A stretch of DNA of 64,000 bases from an uncultured Ruminiclostridium sp. (lineage in GTDB: Bacteria; Bacillota; Clostridia; Oscillospirales; Ruminococcaceae). The first letter of the stretch is position 1. Every line of letters begins with the position of its first letter. The notes under the pieces are model-generated. The model was not told where the DNA came from and ran no database searches. It saw only the letters and a program-made list of their open reading frames with translations. Where the stretch lies: positions 1 through 64,000 of the forward strand of contig CALXBK010000004.1 in assembly GCA_944386545.1 (NCBI GenBank), given 5' to 3'. The position numbers and the translations under genes were made by a program. Positions 24,696 to 33,926 of this stretch are shown in pieces.

Positions 24696-26792
24696 TTATA
24701 CATTAAAGAGAAGCTCCTCGTAGGTCGGGAACGGCCAGTACTTCTCGCCGACGATGGTTTCAAGCTCGTCTGCAACTGCTCTGAGGCTCTGCATGGTTGC
24801 AAATACCTCGTTATGATAGCACTTGGAAGCCTCGAATACATCGGAAATTCCCTGAGCTTTTGTAGTTACGCTCTCAAGCTCGCCTATCTTCACGCTGAGG
24901 TTTTCTGCAAGCGCACTAACCTTCTTTGCGATGGATTCTTCAAGCGCATAGCTTATGTTTGCGCTCTTCTTTGCAAGCAGAGTGTCGCAGATGTCCTTTT
25001 CGTATGCGATAACTGCGGGAAGGATTTCCTTGTTTGCCATCTCTGCGGTTGTAAGAGCCTCAATGTTGATGGTCTTGCAGTAGTTATCAAGTAGTATCTC
25101 TGTTCTGGAGTTTATCTCAACCTCGGAGAATACCCTGTGCTTTGTGAAGAGCTTAACGTTCTTCTCATCACGGAAATGCGGCATTGCGTCAACGGTAGAC
25201 TTAAATTCAGGAAGTCCTCTTACCTCGGTAGCTTCCTTTACCCACGCCTCGTCGTAACCGTTTCCGTTGAAGATTATCCTGCTGTGCTCCTTGATTGTTC
25301 TTACAAGCAGAGAGTTGAGGGCTGCCTTGAAATCGTCAGCCTTTTCAAGCTCATCGGCGAATTGCTCAAGAGCGTCCGCAACTATTGTATTAAGCACGAT
25401 GTTGGGGCCGGAGATGTTAAGAGAAGAACCAACGCTTCTGAACTCGAACTTATTGCCCGTAAAGGCAAAAGGAGAGGTTCTGTTTCTGTCTGTGGTGTCC
25501 TTGGGGAACTTAGGCAGAGAGGATACTCCTATATCAAACTGCAAATGCTTGGACTCTACATTTGTACCGGCAACCAGAGCGTTGATGACCTCGGTCAGCT
25601 CTTCGCCGAGGAATACCGAGATTATAGCCGGAGGAGCCTCGTTTGCGCCGAGTCTGTGGTCGTTGCCTGCCGAAGCAACAGAAAGTCTGAGCAGGTCTGC
25701 GTGATCGTCAACAGCCTTAATTATAGCAATAAGGAAGGTCAGGAACTGTGCGTTCTCCATCGGAGAATCACCCGGGTTTAGCAAATTCTGTCCGTCGTCG
25801 GTAGAGATTGCCCAGTTATCATGCTTACCTGAGCCGTTTACACCCGCAAAAGGCTTTTCATGGAGCAGACACACCATGCCGTGCTCTAAAGCTACCTTCT
25901 TCATCATCTCCATGGTGAGCTGATTATGATCAGCCGCAAGGTTTGCGGACTCGAAAATAGGAGCACATTCATGCTGTGCGGGAGCAACCTCGTTATGCTT
26001 TGTCTTTGACGATACGCCCAGCGTCCAAAGGTGCTTGTCTAAATCCTTCATGTAGTCGCTTACTCTCTGCTTGATAGCGCCGAAGTAATGATCCTCAAGC
26101 TCCTGACCCTTTACGGGAGCAGCACCGAACAGCGTTCTGCCTGTAAAAATGAGGTCCTTTCTCTTGTCATAATTTTTCTTGTCTATAAGGAAGTATTCCT
26201 GCTCTGCGCCGACGGTAGCAACAACGCTCTTTGCGGTTGTGTTGCCGAACAGCTTTAAAATTCTCATAGCCTGCTTTGAAACGGCGTCCATTGAACGGAG
26301 CAGAGGAGTTTTCTTGTCCAGCGCCTCTCCCGAATACGAGAAGAATGCGGTAGGAATATACAGTGTGTTATCCTTGATAAATGCGTATGAGGTCGGGTCC
26401 CATGCGGTGTAGCCTCTTGCCTCAAAGGTAGCTCTCAGTCCGCCCGAGGGGAACGAGGAAGCGTCAGGCTCGCCCTTGATAAGCTCCTTGCCCGAGAACT
26501 CCATGATAACCGTACCGTCTCCGACGGGTGAAATAAAGCTGTCGTGCTTTTCTGCGGTGATGCCTGTCATAGGCTGAAACCAGTGTGTGTAGTGAGTGGC
26601 GCCCTTTTCAACCGCCCAGTCCTTCATTGTGCTTGCAACTACCTCGGCAACGGGAAGCGTAAGCTCCGCATCGCCCGACATAACCCTTGACAGCTCTTTG
26701 AATATTGCCTTAGGCAGTCTTGCTTTCATTACCGCCTCATTGAATACGGCGGACCCGAAAATCTGAACCACATCATAAGCCTTCTCTGTCAT
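24696..26792 (-). CDS. glnN: Glutamine synthetase type III
   Basis: A 698-residue enzyme of the GSIII class found in Bacteroidetes, Cyanobacteria and some Firmicutes. Visible are the GSIII N-terminal block ([17 protein letters not shown]), WFQPMTG, KHDSFI, the signature [27 protein letters not shown] and [11 protein letters not shown] with its glycine-rich ATP site, and [18 protein letters not shown]. It makes glutamine from glutamate, ammonia and ATP in the cytoplasm. AGGAGG stands before ATG 26792; in-frame codons continue upstream to 26888 but cover the leader and promoter and are unlikely to be translated. The gene stands alone, behind a leader with a terminator-like hairpin. Confidence 0.95.
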   Translation of the reverse strand: MTEKAYDVVQIFGSAVFNEAVMKARLPKAIFKELSRVMSGDAELTLPVAEVVASTMKDWAVEKGATHYTHWFQPMTGITAEKHDSFISPVGDGTVIMEFSGKELIKGEPDASSFPSGGLRATFEARGYTAWDPTSYAFIKDNTLYIPTAFFSYSGEALDKKTPLLRSMDAVSKQAMRILKLFGNTTAKSVVATVGAEQEYFLIDKKNYDKRKDLIFTGRTLFGAAPVKGQELEDHYFGAIKQRVSDYMKDLDKHLWTLGVSSKTKHNEVAPAQHECAPIFESANLAADHNQLTMEMMKKVALEHGMVCLLHEKPFAGVNGSGKHDNWAISTDDGQNLLNPGDSPMENAQFLTFLIAIIKAVDDHADLLRLSVASAGNDHRLGANEAPPAIISVFLGEELTEVINALVAGTNVESKHLQFDIGVSSLPKFPKDTTDRNRTSPFAFTGNKFEFRSVGSSLNISGPNIVLNTIVADALEQFADELEKADDFKAALNSLLVRTIKEHSRIIFNGNGYDEAWVKEATEVRGLPEFKSTVDAMPHFRDEKNVKLFTKHRVFSEVEINSRTEILLDNYCKTINIEALTTAEMANKEILPAVIAYEKDICDTLLAKKSANISYALEESIAKKVSALAENLSVKIGELESVTTKAQGISDVFEASKCYHNEVFATMQSLRAVADELETIVGEKYWPFPTYEELLFNV

Positions 26793-26827
26793 TTTCCCTT
26801 TTCCTCCTGTTATGGTTATAAAAATGA

Positions 26828-26862
26828 AAAAGGACGCATTGACTCTCATCAAAACGTCCTCG
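26828..26862 (-). promoter_or_regulatory. Terminator-like leader hairpin before glnN (possible attenuator)
   Basis: On the minus strand AGGACG and CGTCCT (26860-26855, 26836-26831) close an 18-base loop and are followed by TTTTTCATTTTT, between the promoter and the glnN ribosome site. Leader attenuation of nitrogen genes, for example by ANTAR proteins, is known in clostridia; which factor acts here is open. Confidence 0.5.
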
Positions 26863-26876
26863 TTTTCGTTACTCAT

Positions 26877-26905
26877 ATAATACACCAATTACGGCGCAAA
26901 GTCAA
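26877..26905 (-). promoter_or_regulatory. Promoter of glnN
   Basis: Minus strand TTGACT (26905-26900), 17 bp, TATTAT (26882-26877). Confidence 0.75.
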
Positions 26906-26996
26906 TATGTCATTATGCACAAAATTTGAAAGTTAAAAATCTCAAAATTGCAAATTTTCATTCAAACAGCATAATTTTTTTCTGTTATTTGAAAGA

Positions 26997-27938
26997 TTAT
27001 AGTTCTATCTTGCCGTAAAGAGTAGCATTTTTTTCTGCTTCAACAGTCTCCTTGGAGAACTCGCCGCTGGACGCGGGTGTGCTGTCGGTGGTTGTTGCGG
27101 AGCGCTTGTATTCTCTCTCAAAAGAAGTCGAGAAGCCGCTGCTATGCTTGTAGGAGCGTCCTGCGCCGCCGGACGCTCTGCCGCCCCTGCGGTCGTTTCT
27201 TCTGCGCTGACCGTTTTCTCCGTGACGCTGTGCGGCGGATATAACAACCTTTCTGTAAGGCTCTTCGCCTATCGAGTTGCTGAATACCCCCTCAATCTGA
27301 GCTACTGCACTGTGGATAATGCGTCTTTCATAAGGATTCATAGGCTCAAGAGTAATTCTTCTGCCCTGTTTTAACACCTTATTTGCGGTGCGCTGTGCTA
27401 CTGCCTTGAGCGTTTCCTCGCGCTTGCTTCTGTAACCGTTGCAGTCAACGGTAATACGGCAGTAGGGAGAATCATGGCGGTTGCTTGCGAGTATTGCAAG
27501 ATACTGGAGAGAATCCAGGGTTTCGCCTCGTCTGCCTATAACCATGCCGAGCCTGTCGCCTACGATGTCAATCACGGTAACGTCTTCCTTTTCGATTACG
27601 TTTACGCTGAAACTCTCAACGCCGAGCGCCGCAATAACCTTTTCAAGATAAGCCGCTGCGAGAGCAACCTTGCGGCTGTGCTCTTCTGCGGTTTCCTCAG
27701 CCGCTTCAACAGATACGGGCTCTGCCGCTTCCTGCTGTGCGGGCATAGCCTCAGTATTTTCGGGAAGCTCAAATTCAGCCTCTATTTTATAATCGCCCTT
27801 CTTGCCGAAAAGTTTTTTTACAGGCTCTTCAACAACCGTCAGAGTAATGCTGTTCTTGTCTACTCCGAGCGCTGTAATCTCGTCAATAGCCAAAGCCTCA
27901 AGCTCTTCAAGCACCTTGCCGCTGTAAGTCTTTTTCAT
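26997..27938 (-). CDS. jag: Jag/KhpB RNA-binding protein (Jag-N, KH, R3H domains)
   Basis: A 313-residue protein. The Jag-N domain is at 1-55 (KTYSGKVLEELEALAIDEI). A linker rich in Ala and Glu follows, then a KH-II domain at about 130-180 (GDRLGMVIGRRGETLDSLQYLA) and an R3H domain at about 185-245 (MNPYERRIIHSAVAQI). The last 65 residues are a basic, glycine-rich and probably disordered tail not found in the shorter homologues. KhpB/Jag binds RNA and affects cell division and envelope growth in streptococci. It lies 30 bp downstream of yidC in the usual spoIIIJ-jag order and closes this operon. Confidence 0.92.
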   Translation of the reverse strand: MKKTYSGKVLEELEALAIDEITALGVDKNSITLTVVEEPVKKLFGKKGDYKIEAEFELPENTEAMPAQQEAAEPVSVEAAEETAEEHSRKVALAAAYLEKVIAALGVESFSVNVIEKEDVTVIDIVGDRLGMVIGRRGETLDSLQYLAILASNRHDSPYCRITVDCNGYRSKREETLKAVAQRTANKVLKQGRRITLEPMNPYERRIIHSAVAQIEGVFSNSIGEEPYRKVVISAAQRHGENGQRRRNDRRGGRASGGAGRSYKHSSGFSTSFEREYKRSATTTDSTPASSGEFSKETVEAEKNATLYGKIEL

Positions 27939-27968
27939 TAATATTCACCCTTTCGCAGTTTTAAAAAA

Positions 27969-29333
27969 TTATTCGTCATCGTCTTCGTTATATTCTTCGC
28001 CGTACTTTTCCGCGTCTGCTTTTCTTGCCGCCGCAAGCTTTCTTCTGTTGATTTCTTTCTGAGAAAGCGTTTCGGTGGTGGTAACAACCTTTTCCTCACC
28101 TGTATCGGCATCTGTTACGACAGCGGTTGTGGTAACCTGCTGTTTTCTGTTTTTGAGAGTTTCCTCAGCCTTTACCTTCAGCTTTTCGGGGCTGTAGAAC
28201 TTCTGCATAACAAGTGACTGAACTATACCCAGAGCGTAGCTTATTCCCCAGTAGAAGCCTACGCCTGCGGGAACGCTGAATGAAATCCACAGTGAGAACA
28301 GGGGCATGATATAAAGCATTACCTTCATTCCGCCCATGCTTGCCATTTCGGGGTTGTTCTTCTTGTTGATATACTGTGAAATAAGCGTCTGCGCAAGGCA
28401 GAATACAAAGGACATAATGGGGATTATAATCAGCGGCTCAAATGCCATTTTCGGAGTGCTTCCGAAATTGAGTCCCATGAACATCATATTGTCCGAGAGC
28501 GCCGCAAGACGCGTCTTTGTGGTATCGTTTATCGCTGTGCTTTCCCTAAATGTGTCGGGATATGCCTCGTATGTCTGTAAAGCAATAAGCTCCTTTTGCA
28601 TACCCTGATACTTTCCGCTTACAGCCGCAATACGGTTTTTGGTTTCGGCGGTAAGCCTTGACTTATCTCCGGTTATATCCGAAAGCTGTTCTGCGGTAAA
28701 CTCGCCGTAGATAAGGCGGTCGTCCTTGGCAATCTTTTCAGGATTTTTTTCATCGTAATTCTTCTTGAAATTCTCATCGTCCTTGAACTCGTGAACAAGC
28801 TGTGACTGTTCATTGCTCTCGGAAATGAACATCTTATCGGTATCGCCGTTTTTATAAGCGAGTATCAGCTCTTTATCGGCGGAATTATATTCGTTTAAGA
28901 AAATCTGAGCATATTCAGTCTGCTTTGCAACCTCTATAACGGAATTTATGTCGGCGCCCGAAAAATGCTCCATGTGAGTCATCGGCTTGTAAACTACGTC
29001 GATGACGCCGAACAATATAAGCATTGTAAGCAAAAGAGGTCCGCAGCCGCCTGTGGGGTTGTAGCCCTGCGCCTGGAGCTTCTGAAGCTCCTCCGCCTGC
29101 TTATCGCGGTTGTTGCGGTACTTCTGCTGAATTTCCTTTACCTTGGGAGCAAACAGCTGTGATACCGCCATATTTTTCTGCTGCTTTATGGTAAGCGGCA
29201 GCATAGCGAGCTTAACAATAATCGTAAAAATGAGTATTGCCCATCCGAAATTCTGCAGCAGCAGGTATATGGGCCACATAATAAAGCCGAGCGGCGTTCC
29301 TATAAGAGTATATAAAAAATCTATTGTAATCAA
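27969..29333 (-). CDS. yidC: Membrane protein insertase YidC/SpoIIIJ
   Basis: A 454-residue Oxa1/YidC insertase. The core helices are at about 10-40, 85-105, 290-325, 335-360 and 375-400, with the conserved segment KLAMLPLTIKQQKNM and the basic hairpin EIQQKYRNNRDKQAEELQKL. Gram-positive YidC proteins are usually 250-300 residues; here about 170 extra charged residues (about 115-285) form a long loop between the second and third core helices. There is no obvious lipobox at the N-terminus. Its start overlaps yidD by 4 bases. It inserts membrane proteins together with, or apart from, the Sec translocon. Confidence 0.94.
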   Translation of the reverse strand: MITIDFLYTLIGTPLGFIMWPIYLLLQNFGWAILIFTIIVKLAMLPLTIKQQKNMAVSQLFAPKVKEIQQKYRNNRDKQAEELQKLQAQGYNPTGGCGPLLLTMLILFGVIDVVYKPMTHMEHFSGADINSVIEVAKQTEYAQIFLNEYNSADKELILAYKNGDTDKMFISESNEQSQLVHEFKDDENFKKNYDEKNPEKIAKDDRLIYGEFTAEQLSDITGDKSRLTAETKNRIAAVSGKYQGMQKELIALQTYEAYPDTFRESTAINDTTKTRLAALSDNMMFMGLNFGSTPKMAFEPLIIIPIMSFVFCLAQTLISQYINKKNNPEMASMGGMKVMLYIMPLFSLWISFSVPAGVGFYWGISYALGIVQSLVMQKFYSPEKLKVKAEETLKNRKQQVTTTAVVTDADTGEEKVVTTTETLSQKEINRRKLAAARKADAEKYGEEYNEDDDE

Positions 29334-29590
29334 CCTCCGTTACTTTTGTTCCGATCTTTCTTCCTAAAAAAATAAAACTGCTCCGGCACATAGTCATAGC
29401 CGCCCTGCGAAAACGGATTGCAGCGTGCAATTCTGCAAATAGCCAAATAGCCGCCCTTTACCGCACCAAAGCGGCGAATAGCAGTCATAGCATATTCGGA
29501 ACAGCTCGGTGTAAATCGGCAACAGCGCGGCAACCATTTTGAAAATGTCATCCTATATATCTTAACCAAAAACAGTAGAATGTATTTCAT
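29330..29590 (-). CDS. yidD: Membrane protein insertion efficiency factor YidD
   Basis: An 86-residue protein with the family core CCRFTPSCSEYAMTAI and GGYLAICRIARCNPFSQGGYDYVP. It overlaps rnpA upstream and yidC downstream by 4 bases each (ATGA type), the standard gene order rpmH-rnpA-yidD-yidC-jag. YidD is a small membrane-associated factor thought to help YidC-dependent insertion. Confidence 0.95.
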   Translation of the reverse strand: MKYILLFLVKIYRMTFSKWLPRCCRFTPSCSEYAMTAIRRFGAVKGGYLAICRIARCNPFSQGGYDYVPEQFYFFRKKDRNKSNGG

Positions 29591-29967
29591 TGCTTTTTCG
29601 GCTCGTCCGTAGTCGGCGTAATCTTCGGCATAACTCTTTTCAAAAGCTGCCTGTAAATTGCGGTTGACTTTACCGTGGGCGTCTTAACACGCGCCACAAA
29701 AATGAAGTCATATCTTTTACGTGATTTTTCCTTGAGCAAGGGTTCAAAAAGGCGGAACGCCTCACGTATAACTCTTCTTGCACGGTTTCGCCTTACGGCG
29801 TTACCGACTTTTTTTCCCGTAACAATTCCGATGCGGTTTACCCGCCTATTGCTTTCCCTTACATAGCATACGAATGCGTCGGTCACTATACAGCCGCCCT
29901 TTTTAAAGAGCCACCGAAATTCCCTGTCTTTTTTTATGCAAACGTATTTTTTTGAGTAATAACCCAT
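29587..29967 (-). CDS. rnpA: Ribonuclease P protein component
   Basis: A 126-residue basic protein. The N-terminal EFRWLFKKG, the FVCYVRESN strand and the RNR-type motif NAVRRNRARRVIREAFR (about 61-77) define RnpA. It binds the RNase P RNA and helps process pre-tRNA 5' ends. The start at 29967 is 7 bp after the rpmH stop, as is usual; the C-terminus is slightly longer than typical and basic. Confidence 0.95.
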   Translation of the reverse strand: MGYYSKKYVCIKKDREFRWLFKKGGCIVTDAFVCYVRESNRRVNRIGIVTGKKVGNAVRRNRARRVIREAFRLFEPLLKEKSRKRYDFIFVARVKTPTVKSTAIYRQLLKRVMPKITPTTDEPKKQ

Positions 29968-29974
29968 CAGGTTA

Positions 29975-30109
29975 TCAGTAGCTCAGATGCTTTCTGCCCT
30001 TTGCGCGTCTTCTTGCGAGAACCTTACGTCCGTTTCTCGTAGACATTCTTTTTCTAAAGCCGTGTTCTTTTTGGCGCTGAAGCTTCTTGGGCTGGTATGT
30101 TCTTTTCAT
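29975..30109 (-). CDS. rpmH: 50S ribosomal protein L34
   Basis: Translating the minus strand from ATG 30109 gives 44 residues, [20 protein letters not shown] followed by [20 protein letters not shown] and HLSY, the full L34 sequence. AGGAGG stands 8 bases before the start. It is the first gene of the rnpA-yidD-yidC-jag operon and has a perfect consensus promoter. In many bacteria dnaA lies divergently beside it at the origin; here an HD-domain gene on the same strand does. Confidence 0.96.
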   Translation of the reverse strand: MKRTYQPKKLQRQKEHGFRKRMSTRNGRKVLARRRAKGRKHLSY

Positions 30110-30173
30110 CGTTTCTTCCTCCTGAATTATTTCGGCACCCAATTATGCCGTTCTTTTGCTTATGCAATTTGAT

Positions 30174-30202
30174 ATTATACCGTAAATTTTTCCTCATGTC
30201 AA
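30174..30202 (-). promoter_or_regulatory. Consensus promoter of the rpmH operon
   Basis: Minus strand TTGACA (30202-30197), 17 bp, TATAAT (30179-30174). All twelve box positions match, as expected for a ribosomal protein operon. Confidence 0.88.
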
Positions 30203-30267
30203 GAGTTATTTTTAATTTTTCACAGTTAATTCAAAAAGTTTGTCCCAAAACGGTGAAAAATTCACGG

Positions 30268-30873
30268 TTACTGCTTGTCGTCAAGGAAATAGGTTGCTTC
30301 CATATCGGCGGTGCTTAGCGCAAAAGCCAGCGGGAACATTTCAAACGCACGTCCCACGGTATTTGCGTCCTCCTGTCCGGAAAAGCCCATGTGATAGCGT
30401 ATTGCAAACGCCTCTTCCCTCGTCAGGCGCATAAAGCCCGTTATCATGTAGACGGATTTTTCTCCGTGGCCGTAGGGGAGCTTATCCTCAAAGAAGTAGG
30501 TCGGCACCTTTTCCCACACGCCCATGTCGTTTTTTACATTGCGCGTGCCCTTGACGTAAACATTCGTTTTACATATATCGTGAAGCAGGGAGCATATTGC
30601 AATTGTTTCTTCGCTTGCGTACAGTCCGAACTCCTCTTTTACCCTCGGTCTTGAAAGGTAATCCTTAAAGCAGTGATATACATTCAAGGAGTGCTGTGCA
30701 AGTCCGCCCTCGTATGCGCCGTGATACTTGGTGCTTGCGGGTGCAGTAAAAAAATCGCTCTTTTCCGACAGAAATCTCACAAGCTCTCCCGCGCCGTCAC
30801 GCTTGACGCAATTTGCGAAAATATCAATAATCTGCTGTTTGTTCTGCTCTATCTGCTCATTTGTAATAGCCAT
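30268..30873 (-). CDS. HD-domain protein, probable phosphohydrolase
   Basis: A 201-residue soluble protein. The HD metal-binding set is visible: H at KYHGAYEGGLAQHSLNVY (about 50-67), the HD pair in CSLLHDICK (about 94-102) and GHGEKS further on, with a late Asp in LSTADMEA. Such proteins are hydrolases of nucleotides or phosphoesters; I cannot name a substrate. It is the last gene of a run with the bactofilin and deacetylase genes, 18 bp after the bactofilin stop, and has no clear ribosome site, so translation may be coupled. Confidence 0.82.
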   Translation of the reverse strand: MAITNEQIEQNKQQIIDIFANCVKRDGAGELVRFLSEKSDFFTAPASTKYHGAYEGGLAQHSLNVYHCFKDYLSRPRVKEEFGLYASEETIAICSLLHDICKTNVYVKGTRNVKNDMGVWEKVPTYFFEDKLPYGHGEKSVYMITGFMRLTREEAFAIRYHMGFSGQEDANTVGRAFEMFPLAFALSTADMEATYFLDDKQ

Positions 30874-30891
30874 AGCTTTTTAAAGCCGCAC

Positions 30892-31881
30892 TTATTCTCC
30901 GAAGGCTATGCTCTCGGGGAATATGTTGCCGCTTTCCTCCTTTGAAAGGTAAGTCGTGGATACAAAGCCCTGTATTACCGCCCCGTCGGATACCGCTATC
31001 GAGCCTGCCTTGATGTCGCCTATTACGACGGAATCACGGTCAAGCTGTATTTTGCCCGTAATGGTGAGGTTGCCCTTTATCTTACCGTTGAGATTTGCAA
31101 TCTGTGAGGTGAGATCTCCGATAAGCATGGAATCGCTCGCCATTATAATCTGTCCCTTAAGCTGGACGTTGCCCTGTATTGCAGAGCCTGCCATCTCGGC
31201 GTTGTCACAGGTAATGTTTCCGATAATCTTGCCGTTTATGCTGATGTCCTTGGTGGTTTCAACGTTACCCCTTATGTTGCCGTCCACCTTCATATCCGCA
31301 AAGGAACGGATATTACCGTCTATTACAGTATTCTTGGAAATCACCGTCGTTTCCTGCGAGGGATCGCCGTTCATCTTGGCAAAGAAGGGATTTTCGGGCT
31401 TGGCAGCATTGCTCCGGGGAAATCTGCCGTAGGAGTCATTGCCGTAGGAATAATCTCCTGCCGCATTTGCCGAAGCGCCTCCAAAGCCTCTGTCCGAGGG
31501 CTGATTGCGGTTCTCCCATGCGTTTGAGCCGGAACTCTGATTAGCATTGCTAAAGCCGCCCTGCTGTCCGTTGAAGCCGCTTTGCTGATTGGAGCTGTCC
31601 TGACGGCTGAAGCTGTTTTGCTGTGAGCCGAAATTACCCTGCTGTGCATTGAAGGTGTTCTGTCGGTTGTTAAAGCCCTCCGCCGTGTTCTGCTGTGCGC
31701 CCGAAGCCTCGTTTACGGGCTGTTCGTTTGCAGCGCCGGTATTTTCGGCGTTGGTCTGCTCCGTTGCAGTGTCCATATAGGACGCTACATCCTTTACCTT
31801 TGCCTTGTCGGATTTGCGGTCGGGCTCCTTGGGATTTACAAGCTCCCTCATTGCCTGTGAAAAATTATCCTTGATTCCCAT
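30892..31881 (-). CDS. Bactofilin-family polymer-forming cytoskeletal protein
   Basis: A 329-residue protein. The N-terminal 150 residues are low-complexity and rich in Gln, Asn, Gly and Ser (QQ, NQQSGF and similar repeats). From about 170 on lies a bactofilin beta-helix with regular turns: VIDGNIRSFADMKVDG, IRGNVETTKDISINGKIIGN, VQLKGQIIMASDSMLIGDL, IKGNLTITGKIQLDRDSVVI. Bactofilins self-assemble into filaments that place cell-wall enzymes. The cell-wall deacetylase gene immediately upstream in the same orientation supports an envelope role. A ribosome site AAGGAAG precedes ATG 31881. Confidence 0.9.
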   Translation of the reverse strand: MGIKDNFSQAMRELVNPKEPDRKSDKAKVKDVASYMDTATEQTNAENTGAANEQPVNEASGAQQNTAEGFNNRQNTFNAQQGNFGSQQNSFSRQDSSNQQSGFNGQQGGFSNANQSSGSNAWENRNQPSDRGFGGASANAAGDYSYGNDSYGRFPRSNAAKPENPFFAKMNGDPSQETTVISKNTVIDGNIRSFADMKVDGNIRGNVETTKDISINGKIIGNITCDNAEMAGSAIQGNVQLKGQIIMASDSMLIGDLTSQIANLNGKIKGNLTITGKIQLDRDSVVIGDIKAGSIAVSDGAVIQGFVSTTYLSKEESGNIFPESIAFGE

Positions 31882-31910
31882 TTTGCTTCTGTGCTTCCTT
31901 CCTTACAGAT

Positions 31911-32960
31911 TTAAAAATGAACCGGCTGTACCTTTTGAGATAATGTGCCGAAATTATAGCCTTTTTGTTTAAGAGCGATAATAATATCCTCTATTACATA
32001 TATAGTGTTTTCACGGTCGCCCGTATTGTGGAACAGCACCACAGGGCTTGAAAATTCTTCGCAGTCGCTCAGAATATTGTTATAAAGCTGTGTCCATTTA
32101 AGTCCCTGCCAGTCGTTGCTGTCAACATTCCAGTCAAAATATACAAAGCCCCTGCGGGACATTTCCGTTATTATTTCTTCCCTTGTTTCGCTGTTGTAGT
32201 CATTTACACTTCCTCCCGGGAAACGGTAAATATCCGGCGAAAGTCCGGTGGCCTCCGCTACTATTGTGTACGCCTCGTTGAAATCGTCAAGGTACGCCTC
32301 AACCGAGGAGTATATTTTTTCGTAATCGTGGCTTGCGGTATGTATTCCTATCGTGTGGCCGCCGTTTGCTATCTTTTTAAGGAGAGAATAGCAGTATTCG
32401 GTGCGCTCGGGCACTACAAAGAACGTTGCCTTGATATTCTGCTTATTGAGATAGTACAGTAAATTTTCCGTCAGAATTGACGGACCATCGTCAAAGGTAA
32501 GATAAACCGTGTTTTGCGAATTTTCGTATTCGCCGTCATATGGCTTGACATAAAGGTCGGGATATAAAGCAGTAACATCAACCTTCGGTACGCTTTCAGC
32601 TTCGCTTGATGTGCTGCTGCTTTCAGCCTCGCTTGATGTGTCATCGGTTTCGGCTTCGCCCGATATATCGCTTCGGTCAGAGTTTTCTTCACTATCTGAC
32701 GGAGTATCGTTTTTTGAAGAAGTATCGCTCTGTGTCACAGAAAGCTCCGAGTCTGCCTGCTCGGAAGAGCTTTCTGTCACGCAGTCGCTCTGATTATATC
32801 CGGCGATAGCGGAATTAAGCTGTTCAATTTCCGCGGACTTCTTTGCGTTATCTATAAAGAGGATTATACAAAGAACGGTAGGAACGATTATCAGCAATGC
32901 CGCAACAGTCAGAATCAGATGCTTGAAAAATCTGACACTGCCGAAATACAAGCGCACCAC
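31911..32960 (-). CDS. Membrane-anchored polysaccharide deacetylase (NodB family)
   Basis: A 349-residue protein. An N-terminal helix (about 14-36) acts as anchor. Residues 60-125 form a Ser/Thr/Glu/Asp-rich linker with repeated SSEAES units. The NodB domain begins near 150 with TVYLTFDDGPS (catalytic and metal Asp 157/158), HTIGIHTASHD (H207, H211), YRFPGG and, near the end, VVLFHNTGDRENT. It probably deacetylates peptidoglycan GlcNAc or another wall glycan. The start codon is GTG 32960 (or GTG 32957) after AAGGGA. A good promoter stands upstream, so it leads the deacetylase-bactofilin-HD operon. Confidence 0.9.
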   Translation of the reverse strand: MVRLYFGSVRFFKHLILTVAALLIIVPTVLCIILFIDNAKKSAEIEQLNSAIAGYNQSDCVTESSSEQADSELSVTQSDTSSKNDTPSDSEENSDRSDISGEAETDDTSSEAESSSTSSEAESVPKVDVTALYPDLYVKPYDGEYENSQNTVYLTFDDGPSILTENLLYYLNKQNIKATFFVVPERTEYCYSLLKKIANGGHTIGIHTASHDYEKIYSSVEAYLDDFNEAYTIVAEATGLSPDIYRFPGGSVNDYNSETREEIITEMSRRGFVYFDWNVDSNDWQGLKWTQLYNNILSDCEEFSSPVVLFHNTGDRENTIYVIEDIIIALKQKGYNFGTLSQKVQPVHF

Positions 32961-32986
32961 TCCCTTAAACTCTATACTCGTTTTAT

Positions 32987-33015
32987 ATAATACTATATTT
33001 ATCGGATTTTGTCAA
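32987..33015 (-). promoter_or_regulatory. Promoter of the deacetylase-bactofilin-HD operon
   Basis: Minus strand TTGACA (33015-33010), 17 bp, TATTAT (32992-32987). Confidence 0.78.
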
Positions 33016-33203
33016 GCATAGTAAAATAATGGATTTTATCTTTCCTTAAACTTACAAATTGTCGATAAAGCAAGTATAATTTTCACAGAATTTTCACCGC
33101 ATTGTAAAAACTCTGTAAAATAATTTAAGGTTTTTTTAAGGTAACGGATGTATCATTATACACAGAAAAGCAAACGACAGATTTAAAAAAAGGAGCTGTT
33201 GAT

Positions 33204-33926
33204 ATGGATAAAAGTATTTTTAAGCGCCATGAGCTGAAATATCTTGTCAGCGAACAAAACAGAGAATTTCTTGAAGAAGCATTCCCGGAATATATGATTC
33301 CCGATGAGCACGGCGAAAGCACGATATGCAACATATATTACGATACTACCGATTACAGGCTTATACGGCGTTCGCTTGAAAAACCCGTCTATAAGGAAAA
33401 GCTGAGGCTGAGAAGCTACGGCACGGCAAAGGACAACAGCAATGTGTTCCTTGAGCTTAAAAAGAAATACAAGGGCGTGGTTTACAAAAGGAGAATTTCT
33501 CTGACGGACGGATATGCGGAGGATACGCTGGGTGCGGGAGAGAAATTTTCCGAGGACAGCCAGATAGCGAGGGAGATAAATTATTTCCTTGACTACTACG
33601 GCGATATAGTCCCTGCCGTTTACCTTTGCTATGACAGGACGGCGTATTTTTCAAAAAACGATCCCGATTTAAGAATTACCTTTGACAGAAACATTCTCTG
33701 GCGCACTGAGGATATCGACCTTAAAATCCCCCCTTACGGCAAGGAAATTCTTCCTGAAGGCTTTTCGCTGATGGAGATAAAGGCGTCGGGCGCAATGCCG
33801 CTGTGGCTTGTAAATCTTCTGAACGAGGGCAAAATAAGGCAGACCTCGTTCTCAAAATACGGAATGGCATATATGACTATGCTGAAGGAAAGCCTATACG
33901 AAAGAAGAGGTGTTCACATTGTTTGA
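33204..33926 (+). CDS. VTC-domain polyphosphate polymerase-like protein
   Basis: A 240-residue protein built of the VTC tunnel domain: FKRHELKYLVS at the start (basic residues near the tunnel mouth), CNIYYDTTDY (about 45-54), EKLRLRSYG, FLELKKKYKGVVYKRRI, YDRTAYF, LRITFDRNI and LMEIKASG near the end. The alternating Arg/Lys and acidic pairs match the nucleotide- and metal-binding tunnel of yeast Vtc4, which makes polyphosphate from ATP. AAAGGAG precedes ATG 33204. It overlaps the DUF4956 gene and is followed by a Cthe_2159-type gene. Whether it makes polyphosphate in bacteria of this type has, as far as I know, not been settled. Confidence 0.87.
   Translation: MDKSIFKRHELKYLVSEQNREFLEEAFPEYMIPDEHGESTICNIYYDTTDYRLIRRSLEKPVYKEKLRLRSYGTAKDNSNVFLELKKKYKGVVYKRRISLTDGYAEDTLGAGEKFSEDSQIAREINYFLDYYGDIVPAVYLCYDRTAYFSKNDPDLRITFDRNILWRTEDIDLKIPPYGKEILPEGFSLMEIKASGAMPLWLVNLLNEGKIRQTSFSKYGMAYMTMLKESLYERRGVHIV

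Noticed and set aside
26793..26888. N-terminal extension of glutamine synthetase III
   Set aside because: The in-frame codons cover the promoter and leader hairpin; GSIII proteins start near [17 protein letters not shown] and AGGAGG precedes ATG 26792.
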